64,000 nt of DNA, from contig NZ_CP150634.1 of NCBI RefSeq assembly GCF_038051925.1, forward strand, positions 3,232,300 to 3,296,299, written 5' to 3'. How positions within the stretch are numbered: position 1 is the first letter of the stretch; each line of letters begins with the position of its first letter. The position numbers and the translations under genes are program-made. Source of the stretch: Methylotuvimicrobium sp. KM2 (GTDB lineage Bacteria; Pseudomonadota; Gammaproteobacteria; Methylococcales; Methylomonadaceae). Positions 1 to 7,452 of the stretch are shown here, piece after piece. Below the pieces are notes generated by a model. That model was not told the DNA's origin, made no database searches, and worked only from the letters and a program-made list of their open reading frames with translations.

Positions 1-287
1 GCCGCAAGCAATAGAAAATAACCTGCCGCGCAAACGGCAACCGCGACTTCGAGCCCGGCGTACAATTTTAGCGGCTCACGATAAGCAGCAACTTTCCGCC
101 CCCAATAATGACTACCGGCGGCCAGTCCCAAAAAAAACGCGGCCAATGTCGTCGCCATGGCTTGACTGGTATTGCCGAACAACAAACCCAGTTCTTTCAG
201 CCAAAGCACCTCGTAAATCAACGCCGCCATGCCGGTCAAGAAAAACAGCGCGGCGACAGACGCGAGCGGCGGACTTGATGACCTCAT
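1..287 (-). CDS. Membrane-bound spermidine-synthase-like protein, N-terminal part (runs off the window)
   Basis: The reading frame starts with ATG at 287 on the minus strand and is open to the window edge, giving about 95 residues. It opens with a hydrophobic segment and then reads ALIYEVLWLKELGLLFGNT followed by TTLAAFFLGLAAGSHYWGR. This pattern (IYEV-W, FGNT, FFLGLAAGS) is typical of the first membrane helices of the fused MFS/spermidine-synthase-like family, whose C-terminal half is a Rossmann methyltransferase-type domain. Only the membrane part is visible, so the catalytic half cannot be checked. The start lies 17 bases after the stop of the thioredoxin-like gene, so the two probably share a transcript. 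Confidence 0.7.
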   Translation of the reverse strand, partial: MRSSSPPLASVAALFFLTGMAALIYEVLWLKELGLLFGNTSQAMATTLAAFFLGLAAGSHYWGRKVAAYREPLKLYAGLEVAVAVCAAGYFLLLA

Positions 288-304
288 CTCGGAATCTTTC
301 ACGT

Positions 305-787
305 TCAAAACCAAGCAGCCAGCCAAAGCCTAAAGCGCAAGCCCCATTCGGTACTGTAGCCGACCGACGTAAAAACGATCTCGCCTTCAGGATTTAAAAT
401 AAAAACCGACGGTACACCACGAATCCCGAAGCGATCACCGATCAAACCGCCTTCGTCGTTGATCGCAGGCCAATTTAATGCTTTCTTATGGAGATATTCC
501 TTCACCTCATCCGCATCGCCCGATCTCAAAGCCACAGTCACGCCCGGAAAATCGTTCAATACCGCACTAACCGGCGCCTGCATCATCGCGCATATTCGGC
601 ACCATTCGGCCCAGAAATAAATCAAGCCGGGGCCGGCCGCGATTCGGTCGGAAACATGCTCGCCCTGAATTGTCGTTTGCGCTAATTCAGGCGGTTTTCC
701 GGTCGCCAGCCCCCGGCTGTATAAAAACTGCCCGGCAAACAAAATGACGGCAATCGCGCCGTAAAACAAAAGTTTTTTGATCGTCAT
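305..787 (-). CDS. Membrane-anchored thioredoxin-like protein disulfide oxidoreductase (TlpA/ScsD type)
   Basis: 160 residues. Residues 5-27 form one uncleaved membrane anchor, so the rest should lie in the periplasm. The thioredoxin fold is marked by FWAEWCRIC, with the redox pair C63 and C66, and by the cis-proline loop GIRGVPS around P126. The length and CxxC spacing fit the TlpA/DsbE/ScsD group, which reduces or oxidises protein thiols, often for cytochrome c maturation or copper tolerance. The substrate here is unknown. The gene is followed after 17 bases by the spermidine-synthase-like gene. The specific subfamily is inferred; the thioredoxin fold is firm. Confidence 0.85.
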   Translation of the reverse strand: MTIKKLLFYGAIAVILFAGQFLYSRGLATGKPPELAQTTIQGEHVSDRIAAGPGLIYFWAEWCRICAMMQAPVSAVLNDFPGVTVALRSGDADEVKEYLHKKALNWPAINDEGGLIGDRFGIRGVPSVFILNPEGEIVFTSVGYSTEWGLRFRLWLAAWF

Positions 788-801
788 CGGTATTTATCCT
801 G

Positions 802-960
802 AATTCGGCAGTTTAACCATGAAGCACATGAAGTTCATGAAGGATTCCAAGAACTTACCAAATCCTTCTCGCTAACCTTTTTGGTGAGTGAAAGTTCTAT
901 ACAAACGCGTAATAAGCTATTGAATTAACTTCCTATTCTTCATGGTGAAATGCTTTTTCT
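802..960. repeat. Dispersed palindromic repeat, copy 1 (partner at 24.7 kb)
   Basis: The 160 bases between the thioredoxin-like gene and the metalloprotease share both ends, in inverted orientation, with 24707-24866. Shared motifs include CATGAAG repeats, a GAATTAACTT stretch and TTCATGGTGAAATGC. Both copies are intergenic. The ends are partly complementary (ACCATGAAG near the left, CTTCATGGT near the right), as in a MITE-like element. No gene is visible inside. Confidence 0.6.
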
Positions 961-964
961 AGGT

Positions 965-1618
965 TTATAGCCCCATCATCAGCCGGCTGCCTTGCTCTTT
1001 AAGCCAATTCCGCCGCTGCCTGTAATCGGGTAAATGGTCGGCGACCAACTGCCAAAACGAGCTCGAATGATTTCTAACTTTAATATGACACAATTCATGC
1101 ACGACGACATATTCGAATACCTCGGGTGGAGCCAGAATCAAGAGCCAATTGAGATGAATGTCGTTATGAATGCCGCAACTTCCCCAGCGGCTTTTTTGCG
1201 AGCGAATCGAGATCGACCGGGGCGACAACAAATGTCTGTGCTTATGTCTTTCGACATAATGTTCGGTCTTAAGCTTGGCATCGATCTTCATCCACCGAAT
1301 CAAAGCATCCCGTATCGCCTCACTATGATCGCCCGAAGGCATGGCTTCCGGCACATGAGCAATGAAACGATCGAAAAATTCGAGTTTAACTCGCTTCAAA
1401 CGAGTCGGCATGACGTTGAGCCGATAGCGCTCGCCCTGGTATGGAATATCGACGCCGTCTATGTAAAACTCCGGCGCCAAACTTTCCACCTGTTGGACGC
1501 GTGCTTCCAAGCGGTTCAGCGCTTGAATAACCCACTGCTGTTTTTGCTCAACGAAACGATGCAACGTTCGCTCGGAAATCCCGGCCGGCGCGACGACTTG
1601 CACCTTTCCGGGCGCCAC
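965..1618 (-). CDS. YgjP/DUF45-type zinc metallopeptidase (SprT-like), start uncertain
   Basis: 217 residues from the GTG at 1618. The zinc site is VVHELCHIKVRNH: H174, E175 and H178, with H184 probably the third ligand region. The upstream SRWGSC signature (143-148) is diagnostic for the DUF45/YgjP metal-dependent hydrolase family. The physiological substrate is unknown. The start is odd. The frame stays open upstream of 1618 to about 1705 and encodes LPFTYQIRRSSKATKARITV, which matches the family's usual N-terminus, yet contains no ATG, GTG or TTG. Just beyond begins a (7-bp)n array that puts stops in every frame. The native start has probably been displaced or lost, or a rare start such as ATT is used. 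Confidence 0.8.
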   Translation of the reverse strand: MAPGKVQVVAPAGISERTLHRFVEQKQQWVIQALNRLEARVQQVESLAPEFYIDGVDIPYQGERYRLNVMPTRLKRVKLEFFDRFIAHVPEAMPSGDHSEAIRDALIRWMKIDAKLKTEHYVERHKHRHLLSPRSISIRSQKSRWGSCGIHNDIHLNWLLILAPPEVFEYVVVHELCHIKVRNHSSSFWQLVADHLPDYRQRRNWLKEQGSRLMMGL

Positions 1619-1704
1619 CGTGATCCGCGCTTTAGTCGCCTTAGAACTACGGCGAATTTGATAAGTAAAAGGTAAGCTGGAAATTGTCTTGTCTCGGATT
1701 GGTT

Positions 1705-1848
1705 CAGTTAGCAGTTAGCAGTTAGCAGTTAGCAGTTAGCAGTTAGCAGTTAGCAGTTAGCAGTTAGCAGTTAGCAGTTAGCAGTTAGCAGTTAGCAGTT
1801 AGCAGTTAGCAGTTAGCAGTTAGCAGTTAGCAGTTAGCAGTTAGCAGC
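1705..1848. repeat. Heptamer tandem array, about 20 copies of GTTAGCA
   Basis: The 7-base unit GTTAGCA repeats about 20.5 times without visible variation from 1705 to 1848. Perfect copies over this length suggest recent expansion by slippage. The array ends a few dozen bases from the 5' end of the metallopeptidase frame (minus strand). The same tail that follows the array here (CTTGTCAAGCCCTAATTTCC) also follows two GTTAGCG units at 41.5 kb, so copy number differs between related loci. Confidence 0.95.
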
Positions 1849-1883
1849 ATGATGCGACATTTAAAGCACTTGTCAAGCCCTAA

Positions 1884-1932
1884 TTTCCTCTTTCCTCTTT
1901 CCTCTTTCCTCTTTCCTCTTTCCTCTTTCCTC
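1884..1932. repeat. Second heptamer array, 7 copies of TTTCCTC
   Basis: Seven perfect TTTCCTC units lie 35 bases after the GTTAGCA array. The locus at 41.5 kb carries two to three units of the same motif in the same relative position, so the two heptamer arrays and the spacer between them belong to one dispersed element. Confidence 0.95.
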
Positions 1933-1993
1933 TTTATCTCGTCTTGCCATTGGAACTGAGCTTTTTGATCTAGATATACTTAGAATTTGGTCA

Positions 1994-2252
1994 TATACCT
2001 TTCGCACTTCAAATTTCGGCAGTGCCGGAAAAGGCGCCTGGGTGCTCAGGCGCCGAATTTTGATCTACTCCCTTTATAGTCAAAAAATGGCTAACTTTAT
2101 GAAGGTATGGGGTGTGGCTAGGGAGGATGTCGGCAGCAGGGATTGCTGCCGTCAAGCCCCCATGGAAGGGTTTACGGCGGTCCTCGATAGACACATCCCA
2201 CACCTTTTATTCTTAGACGGTTTTTCGATCAAAAGGGAGTACGACGGGTATA
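1994..2252. repeat. TATACC-family MITE-like element, copy 1, interrupted by a second element
   Basis: The left end TATACCTTTCGCACTTCAAA (1994) and right end GACGGGTATA (to 2252) are the imperfect inverted termini seen at 7453-7736, 33834-33894, 37238-37396 and 53989-54187. Here the right terminus is split after GATCTAC at 2068 and resumes with TACGACGGG at 2240. The inserted piece (about 2069-2239) begins CTCCCTTT and ends AAAAGGGAG and is flanked by TA, which looks like a TA target duplication. The inserted piece carries a structured core at 2104-2204. No gene is seen in 1619-2255. Confidence 0.7.
2104..2204. repeat. Three-way-junction core element, copy 1
   Basis: The outer arms (GGTATGGGGTGTGG on the left, CACATCCCACACC on the right) are complementary. 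Between them are an inner hairpin GGCAGCAGGGATTGCTGCC and the conserved segment AAGCCCCCATGGAAGGGTTT then ACGGCGGTCCT. The copy in the MITE at 23.5 kb is its closest relative. Confidence 0.65.
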
Positions 2253-2255
2253 TTT

Positions 2256-3779
2256 TTAAACCTGTTGCGGCATTTCGGCCTTACGCTCCTCGCCTTTGCC
2301 GATCGTTAACAAGTCCCAAACCAACAAACCTAAGCCGCTTGCGGTGATCAACCCGAAAAACAAACGCCACGTCATCGCGCTTTGGAAGGCCGGATGAGAC
2401 TGCGCCGCGAAATAACCGCCCCAAGTCGATCCTTCGACGGCACGCTCGACGAACGATTGTTCGTAACCGGCAATCAATAAGGCAATCGTCATCCCAAGGA
2501 CGCCAATATTCAGTAGACCCAAGGCCCATTTCCAGCGCCAGGCATTCTTGATGCCTCCAGCCATCCAGACATCGCCTCGCCAATGCTGTATCGCCAAATA
2601 AAAGAATGCGATATTAATCGTCGCATAGGCGCCGAAGAAGGCCAAATGCCCGTGCGAAGCTGACCATTGCGTGCCGTGCGTGTACAAGTTGATCTGCGGC
2701 AACGTATGCATGAAGCCCCAAACGCCCGCGCCGAAGAAGTTACCGAAGGCCTGCGCAATGATCCAGGCCAAGGCCGGATGGTTGCCGGTCTTGAACGAAT
2801 GCGCGCCGGCGTCGTATACGGCATGCACGACCATCGCGACCAACGGTATCGGTTCCAGCGCCGAGAAAAAACCGCCGATCGTGAGCCAATATTCCGGCGT
2901 GCCGATCCAAAAATAATGGTGTCCCAAACCCAGTATGCCGGAACCGAACATCAGCGCCACTTCGATATACAGCCAGGTTTCGACGATTTTGCGCCGGACG
3001 CCGAGCAGTTTCATCAAGGACCAGGCCATGATCACGCCAACCAAGACTTCCCATGTCGCTTCGACCCAAAGATGAATGACCCACCACCACCAATATTGTT
3101 CGTGCGTGATATTGGTCATGTAAAACATGCCGGCCACATACAAACCGGCCAATGCGACCAAGTCCAGCGTCAACACACCTGCGATTCCGGACCATTTGCC
3201 TTTGCTGAAGGTCGCGACGACGTTATAAAAGAACGTCAACACAACCGCGACGATGCCGATATCGGCCCAGCGCGGCGCTTCGATATATTCGCGGCCTTCG
3301 TTGATGAACCATAGGCTGGAGTCCTTGCCCGGCCCGATTTGCACGAATAGATAAACCAACACAACCAAGGCCACCGCACCGGTCAATATCCAAAACGCCC
3401 AAATGCCATATTTCAAGCCGACGATTTCGGTTCCGCTTTCATCCTCCAACAGCCAATAGATACAACCGAAGAACCCGAACAGCATCCAAACGACCATCGC
3501 ATTGATGTGTACCATCCTATTAACGCTGAAATCCAAAAATTCGTAGAGAAATCCCGGAAAGATAAATTGCAGCGCGGCCAACAGTCCGAACAGAATCTGC
3601 GCACAAAACAAAATCACCGCGACGATGAAGTATTTAACCGCCAGTTGCCTGCCCGGACTTAAGGTACTACTATCCAGTTGCACCCAGTTCTGAAAATCCT
3701 GCCAATAACCGCGCGACCGGTCGACCAATACGCCCGCGTTTTCAATCACACCCGCTAATCCGCCCGATTTCATGATCAA
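2256..3779 (-). CDS. norB: Nitric oxide reductase large subunit NorB
   Basis: 507 residues, a haem-copper-oxidase superfamily protein with about 12 membrane helices that reduces 2 NO to N2O using electrons from NorC. Visible ligands: H91 (MVHINAM) and H376/H378 (SHGHLAFF) for the two haems, H236 with E240/E244 in HLWVEATWE, and H287/H288 in GLGHHYFWIG for the FeB site. The glutamates in place of the oxidase Tyr-His pair mark cNOR rather than an oxidase. It overlaps norC by four bases (ATGA), so the two are translationally coupled. norQ and norD, often needed for cNOR maturation, are not in the window. Confidence 0.95.
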   Translation of the reverse strand: MIMKSGGLAGVIENAGVLVDRSRGYWQDFQNWVQLDSSTLSPGRQLAVKYFIVAVILFCAQILFGLLAALQFIFPGFLYEFLDFSVNRMVHINAMVVWMLFGFFGCIYWLLEDESGTEIVGLKYGIWAFWILTGAVALVVLVYLFVQIGPGKDSSLWFINEGREYIEAPRWADIGIVAVVLTFFYNVVATFSKGKWSGIAGVLTLDLVALAGLYVAGMFYMTNITHEQYWWWWVIHLWVEATWEVLVGVIMAWSLMKLLGVRRKIVETWLYIEVALMFGSGILGLGHHYFWIGTPEYWLTIGGFFSALEPIPLVAMVVHAVYDAGAHSFKTGNHPALAWIIAQAFGNFFGAGVWGFMHTLPQINLYTHGTQWSASHGHLAFFGAYATINIAFFYLAIQHWRGDVWMAGGIKNAWRWKWALGLLNIGVLGMTIALLIAGYEQSFVERAVEGSTWGGYFAAQSHPAFQSAMTWRLFFGLITASGLGLLVWDLLTIGKGEERKAEMPQQV

Positions 3780-4372
3780 TCCTCCGCATACAATGTTTTG
3801 AAGTTATAAGGGAAACCATTCGTGTCGATACTCGACATCCATTTCAAAAAGGCCACGACGCCTCTAGCTTCGGCTTCGGTAATGCCCAAGTTCGGCATCT
3901 TGCGGCCTGTACCATAAGTACGAGCGTTCTTTTCCGGGTTCATTAAAAATTGAATCATCATGTCCTCGCGCATCTCGGGACTGATCCAGCCTTGATCCAA
4001 CCAGGCTTTGGTCAAGTCCGGCGCGTAATAGGCGCCGTTACCGAGCAAGGTATGGCAGTTCATGCAATTTTTAGCCTGTGTGGTCTTTTTACCCAAATCG
4101 ACTAACTCCCTGGCTTCTTCCTCGGTGAATTCCTTACCGAATAACAGCTCTTCTCCGCCTATAACCGGCATAAATTTATTCAATTCCTTATCGAATTGAT
4201 AATCGATTTGTTTATTGATCACCTCATAGGCCGGGACCCTCTGCGTTCCTGCCGTAGTTTTTTTGAGTGAATCGAATGTTAAGACGACTAAAATTAAAAA
4301 CGACCCGGCCGTTACCCAGATCGCGGTTTTTTTCCAGAATGACTCCGATGCCCACAGCGGTGTTTCATTCAT
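3776..4372 (-). CDS. norC: Nitric oxide reductase cytochrome c subunit NorC
   Basis: 198 residues. One N-terminal membrane anchor (about residues 14-33) places the haem domain in the periplasm. Haem c is bound by C103-x-x-C106-H107 (NCMNCHTLLGNGAYYAPDL), with M159 in GRKMPNLG as the likely axial ligand; the GNGAYYAPDLT signature is characteristic of NorC. It passes electrons to NorB, whose gene overlaps its end. The start lies just inside the end of the upstream small membrane-protein gene (overlap 4365-4372), so the three genes form one operon. Confidence 0.95.
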   Translation of the reverse strand: MNETPLWASESFWKKTAIWVTAGSFLILVVLTFDSLKKTTAGTQRVPAYEVINKQIDYQFDKELNKFMPVIGGEELLFGKEFTEEEARELVDLGKKTTQAKNCMNCHTLLGNGAYYAPDLTKAWLDQGWISPEMREDMMIQFLMNPEKNARTYGTGRKMPNLGITEAEARGVVAFLKWMSSIDTNGFPYNFKTLYAED

Positions 4373-4703
4373 TGCTCCTCCTCTTATTTATTGTTATTGC
4401 GGCCTCTTCATTATGATGCGTTTTAACACATAGATGCCAGATGCCTATCGGTGCAAAAAAATAGCCGATGATCATCAAAATAGTGACAATCAGCCAGTAA
4501 CCCGAAAAATTGGCGGCACTCGACAATACGCCGACCGATATGACCAACACGGCGTAAGAAAAGTAAGCGGCAATTTTGATTCGGGAATTCGGATTCACTT
4601 TAGACCAAGCATAGAGCAGCGCATAGCTTGCACCGGCCAAAATGATCAAAGCGGATGAAAAAAACGTGATGAAAAAATCTTTTAAGGCAACGGGTTCGAT
4701 CAT
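4365..4703 (-). CDS. Small membrane protein of the nor operon, function unknown
   Basis: 112 residues with three predicted membrane segments (about 8-30, 43-62, 69-90) and a short charged C-terminal tail. The gene overlaps norC by eight bases and is the first gene of the norCB unit. I do not recognise the family; no haem- or metal-binding motif is apparent apart from a single HLC near residue 94. Its position suggests an assembly or accessory subunit for cNOR, but that is inference from context only. Confidence 0.7.
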   Translation of the reverse strand: MIEPVALKDFFITFFSSALIILAGASYALLYAWSKVNPNSRIKIAAYFSYAVLVISVGVLSSAANFSGYWLIVTILMIIGYFFAPIGIWHLCVKTHHNEEAAITINKRRSNE

Positions 4704-5183
4704 GGGCTACTCAAGAATTTGCACAGCGAAATCCGGCTGGAATGAAATAACTTCGACAACTGTTAGAAGGGGTTCGGTGGCTCGATTGACAGGTGTCGGC
4801 GGCAGGGCAGATTTTTGCTCCTCGGCAATTGCTCCTGCATTGCCCTAATACACGCCATCCGTGGCGTAATGCAAAATCTGCATTCATGCCATCCATGGCA
4901 ATCAGATTCCGCCGTCAAGCCTACATGGATGTATTCACCCAGCCCCTAAATTCCATAGCCCATCGGTCATGGTTAATAGTCTTACTAATTTAGGGGCTGG
5001 GTCCTGTCAAGCGAGCCACCGAACCTCCGCAAAGCCTACTACTTGTAGCAGTTATTTTGTGCATATTCCTTAGGAACGGGGTCTAAGGCTCAACGAGAGG
5101 CATCGAACCATTGACAAACGTAATAGAAAAAAACAAACCTCGAAATAGGTACGCGATGCGTACCGTACGAAAATCCGTATATA
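4704..5183. other. 480-base gap with structured repeat; no gene
   Basis: This gap between the nor operon and the reductase gene is mostly one large imperfect palindrome (4771-5025). The remaining 4704-4770 and 5026-5183 show no open frame with a credible start and no obvious terminator. Confidence 0.6.
4771..5025. repeat. Three-way-junction core element, copy 2, with two nested palindromes
   Basis: The outer arms GGTTCGGTGGCTCG (4771) and CGAGCCACCGAACC (to 5025) are perfectly complementary. The inner arm starts GTGTCGGCGGCAGGG but is interrupted by an extra hairpin (4818 to about 4890, GCAGATTTTTG pairing with CAAAATCTGC) before CCGCCGTCAAGCC. The conserved CATGGATGTATTCACC follows and is interrupted at 4939-5001 by a palindrome starting CCAGCCCCTAAATT and ending AATTTAGGGGCTGG. 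It is the most elaborate copy in the window. Confidence 0.75.
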
Positions 5184-6176
5184 TCAATCCAGTGTAGGCG
5201 ATGCGACATGAAATGCGTCGGAATAAATATCTTGTAGCGAAGCGCCGTTTAAGTAGGCCATTCTTTTCGCATGATTTACCATGTCCGGATGGCCGCACAA
5301 ATAGACGCGCCAGCCTTTCAAGTCGGGAATGTTTGCCATTGCAACATCGTTAGCGCGGCCTTGCGCGACGCCTTCCGGCGCTTCGCCTCTCGATACGCAA
5401 GGCGTATAGTGAAAGTTCTCGTATTGTTCAGCGAGTTCACGCATCTCGTCGATCCAATAGAGTCCATCCACTTCTCGACTGCCATGATACAAATGGATAG
5501 GGCCGCTATGCCCCTCCTCCAAGGCTTCATGGATTATCCCCGCCAATGGAGCCAAACCGCTACCGGTGCCGATCAACAAAAGACTTTGTTCCATTTTATC
5601 GGGCAAATAGTAACAAAGTCCCTGAGGGTCGGATACGGCAATGGTATCCCCGATATTCAATTCCTGATGCACCCATTCGCTGAACTTTCCGCCCGCCAAT
5701 CGACGAATATGAAAAGACAGTTTTTCCGCATGTCTTCGGCTATTGGAGATCGAATAACTCCGAATCAAACCGTCCGTACGTTTTAAATTGACAAATTGCC
5801 CCGCATAATAATCCAGTGCGTCCTTGCACTGTATCGTCAATAAAACAGTCTCAGGATTGAGCAATTCCTTTTCGATAACCGTACCTTCGGTGAAGTATTC
5901 GGGTAGATGGCCCAGAGTAATCGACATGTCCTGTTCGGGATAGCATAAGCAAGCCAAAAAATGGTTTTGTTTACACAATACATCCTTCAAGCCCTTTTGC
6001 GCATGAGCGGGGGGTGGAACGTCCAAACTGCGCACCATACAGCTTTGGCAGGCGCCTTGTTTGCAACTAAAGGGAATATCGACATTGTCGCGCAATAAAG
6101 CTTCAAGAACTGTTTCACCCTCATGGCAAATAGTCTCATGCTCGTCCAATATGATTTTTTTCAGGGCCATCGTCAA
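5184..6176 (-). CDS. 2Fe-2S ferredoxin / FAD-NAD(P)H oxidoreductase (haemoglobin or oxygenase reductase)
   Basis: 330 residues. N-terminal plant-type ferredoxin domain with C38-x4-C43-x2-C46 and C76 (FSCKQGACQSC, FLACLC). It is followed by an FAD-binding domain with RSYSISNS near residue 139 and an NAD-binding domain with GTGSGLAPL. This arrangement moves electrons from NAD(P)H through FAD to the 2Fe-2S cluster, as in MmoC and phenol hydroxylase reductases. The gene starts 11 bases after the truncated-haemoglobin stop, so it is probably the haemoglobin's reductase; together they could act as a two-component NO dioxygenase. That role is inferred from context. Confidence 0.9.
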   Translation of the reverse strand: MTMALKKIILDEHETICHEGETVLEALLRDNVDIPFSCKQGACQSCMVRSLDVPPPAHAQKGLKDVLCKQNHFLACLCYPEQDMSITLGHLPEYFTEGTVIEKELLNPETVLLTIQCKDALDYYAGQFVNLKRTDGLIRSYSISNSRRHAEKLSFHIRRLAGGKFSEWVHQELNIGDTIAVSDPQGLCYYLPDKMEQSLLLIGTGSGLAPLAGIIHEALEEGHSGPIHLYHGSREVDGLYWIDEMRELAEQYENFHYTPCVSRGEAPEGVAQGRANDVAMANIPDLKGWRVYLCGHPDMVNHAKRMAYLNGASLQDIYSDAFHVASPTLD

Positions 6177-6187
6177 AGCTTCCCTAA

Positions 6188-6571
6188 TTATCTGCCTAAA
6201 ACATCGTTGCGGGTACTTTCTGCAATCGAAGCGACTTGCTCGATTAGGTTATCAGGCACGTTCAATTCTTTCAATGTTCCACCTAAATGCTCCATAACGG
6301 CATCAAAATGCGAATCGTCCAGCCCCATTTTGACCAGTCTAGCATGTGCGTTGCGCATATCGGCACCGGTGTAATTATTTGGTCCGCCGAATGCCATCGT
6401 TAAAAACGCTTTTTGTTTCGCCGCCTGCTGCTCCATGTCGACATTATCGAAAAAACGATTGATTCGGTGATCCGCTAAGACTTTACGGTAAAAAATATCG
6501 ACCGCCGCATTAACAGCTGCTTCTCCGCCAATTTGTTCAAATAATGATTGATTAGGTGTTGCTTCACTCAT
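6188..6571 (-). CDS. Group I truncated haemoglobin
   Basis: 127 residues, the normal size for the 2-on-2 globin fold. Family hallmarks are FEQIGGEAAVNAAV at the N-terminus, the B10 tyrosine in IFYRKVLAD, KAFLTMAFGGP after the E helix, and the proximal histidine region MRNAHARLVKMGL. Such proteins bind O2 and NO and can oxidise NO to nitrate if re-reduced. The reductase gene follows on the same strand and norCB lies beyond it. The 5' side faces the divergent Fe-S-type regulator gene across a 197-base gap with a palindromic site. Confidence 0.92.
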   Translation of the reverse strand: MSEATPNQSLFEQIGGEAAVNAAVDIFYRKVLADHRINRFFDNVDMEQQAAKQKAFLTMAFGGPNNYTGADMRNAHARLVKMGLDDSHFDAVMEHLGGTLKELNVPDNLIEQVASIAESTRNDVLGR

Positions 6572-6651
6572 CGTTATCTTCCTTTGTTTATGTTTATATT
6601 TCTATCGCTGAGCACCAAAAGCTCAACAACAAGTTTAGTCTCGATACCATG

Positions 6652-6677
6652 CTTTTGCAATATCTATATTACAAAAG
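6652..6677. promoter_or_regulatory. Candidate operator palindrome between truncated-Hb and regulator genes
   Basis: CTTTTGCAATA (6652-6662) and TATTACAAAAG (6667-6677) are inverted repeats with one mismatch around a four-base centre. The site sits about 80 bases from the haemoglobin ATG and 92 bases from the regulator start, centred in the divergent promoter region. It is the best palindrome in that gap. Binding by the adjacent regulator is inferred. I did not find the same sequence upstream of the nor operon. Confidence 0.5.
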
Positions 6678-6768
6678 TTACATATTTGCCTTTCTATGCT
6701 ATGCTTGCTATTTTAAAAGCCTAAAAAGTCTAGGCGCGATAACGATTATTCAAGGGGAGGAGGTTGAT

Positions 6769-7404
6769 TTGACAAAAGGAATCGGTACGCGACGCGAGCA
6801 AATATTGAAATTACTGCTCGAATCACGATTAGGCCTGGGTATCGATGAGATTGCCGAGCAGCTGGATATTTCCAGAAATGCGGTTCAACAACATCTATCC
6901 AGCCTTGAACAAGAACAGTTGATCAAAAAAGACATATTCAAAAGTACCGGCGGGCGGCCCTCCCGAAATTATGTCCTGACCGAGCGCGGCATCAATTATT
7001 TTCCGAAACAATATTCTTGGTTTGGTAATCTAGTGTTATCGGAACTCAAGTCCGAAATGTCTGAAGAAGCCTTTAGACAGTTTATGTGGCGACTCGGTGT
7101 AAAGCTTGCCAATACTCTGGCCGCTCAATTCAGCGACAAAAAGCTCGAAGAGAAAATCGTGGCGCTAATTAATACCATGCAAAGCTTGGGTTATCATGCA
7201 TCGCTCGACACCAACACCGGTCAGCCTGTCATTAAAGCATCCAATTGCGTCTACCACGACTTGGCTCAACAATTTTCGGATCTTTGCGATTTCGATCATG
7301 CCTTGATTTCAACATTGCTCGATCGACCGATTGAACAAACCGCCTGCATGGCTCGCGGAGATTGCTCATGTAAATTTTTAATCAAATCCGAAACGTCCGG
7401 ATGA
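6769..7404 (+). CDS. SufR-like HTH regulator with C-terminal Fe-S cysteines
   Basis: 211 residues from a TTG at 6769, chosen because GGGGAGGAGG lies at 6754-6763, five bases upstream; the longer upstream frame is hydrophobic and unlike the family. Residues about 8-70 form a winged helix (IDEIAEQLDISRNAVQQHLSSL). The C-terminal cysteines are C160, C173, C193, C199 and C201. The spacings C160-C173 (13) and C173-C201 (28) match, as I recall, the three cluster-ligating cysteines of cyanobacterial SufR. The gene is divergent from the haemoglobin-reductase pair and near norCB, so a cluster-based NO or redox sensor controlling them is plausible but unproven. Confidence 0.8.
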   Translation: MTKGIGTRREQILKLLLESRLGLGIDEIAEQLDISRNAVQQHLSSLEQEQLIKKDIFKSTGGRPSRNYVLTERGINYFPKQYSWFGNLVLSELKSEMSEEAFRQFMWRLGVKLANTLAAQFSDKKLEEKIVALINTMQSLGYHASLDTNTGQPVIKASNCVYHDLAQQFSDLCDFDHALISTLLDRPIEQTACMARGDCSCKFLIKSETSG

Positions 7405-7452
7405 TGGAGTTTGTTAAATCGAAAGACGTATTTCTTCTATAAAGAACTGAAA

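Noticed and set aside
1034..1675. Plus-strand protein opposite the metalloprotease
   Set aside because: It is the antisense of a gene with an intact HExxH site and family signatures, and has no recognisable domain.
1705..1932. CRISPR array
   Set aside because: The repeats are contiguous 7-base units without spacers, and no cas gene is present.
2667..3314. Plus-strand 215-residue protein within norB
   Set aside because: Antisense of the NorB membrane helices; composition is an artefact of the opposite strand.
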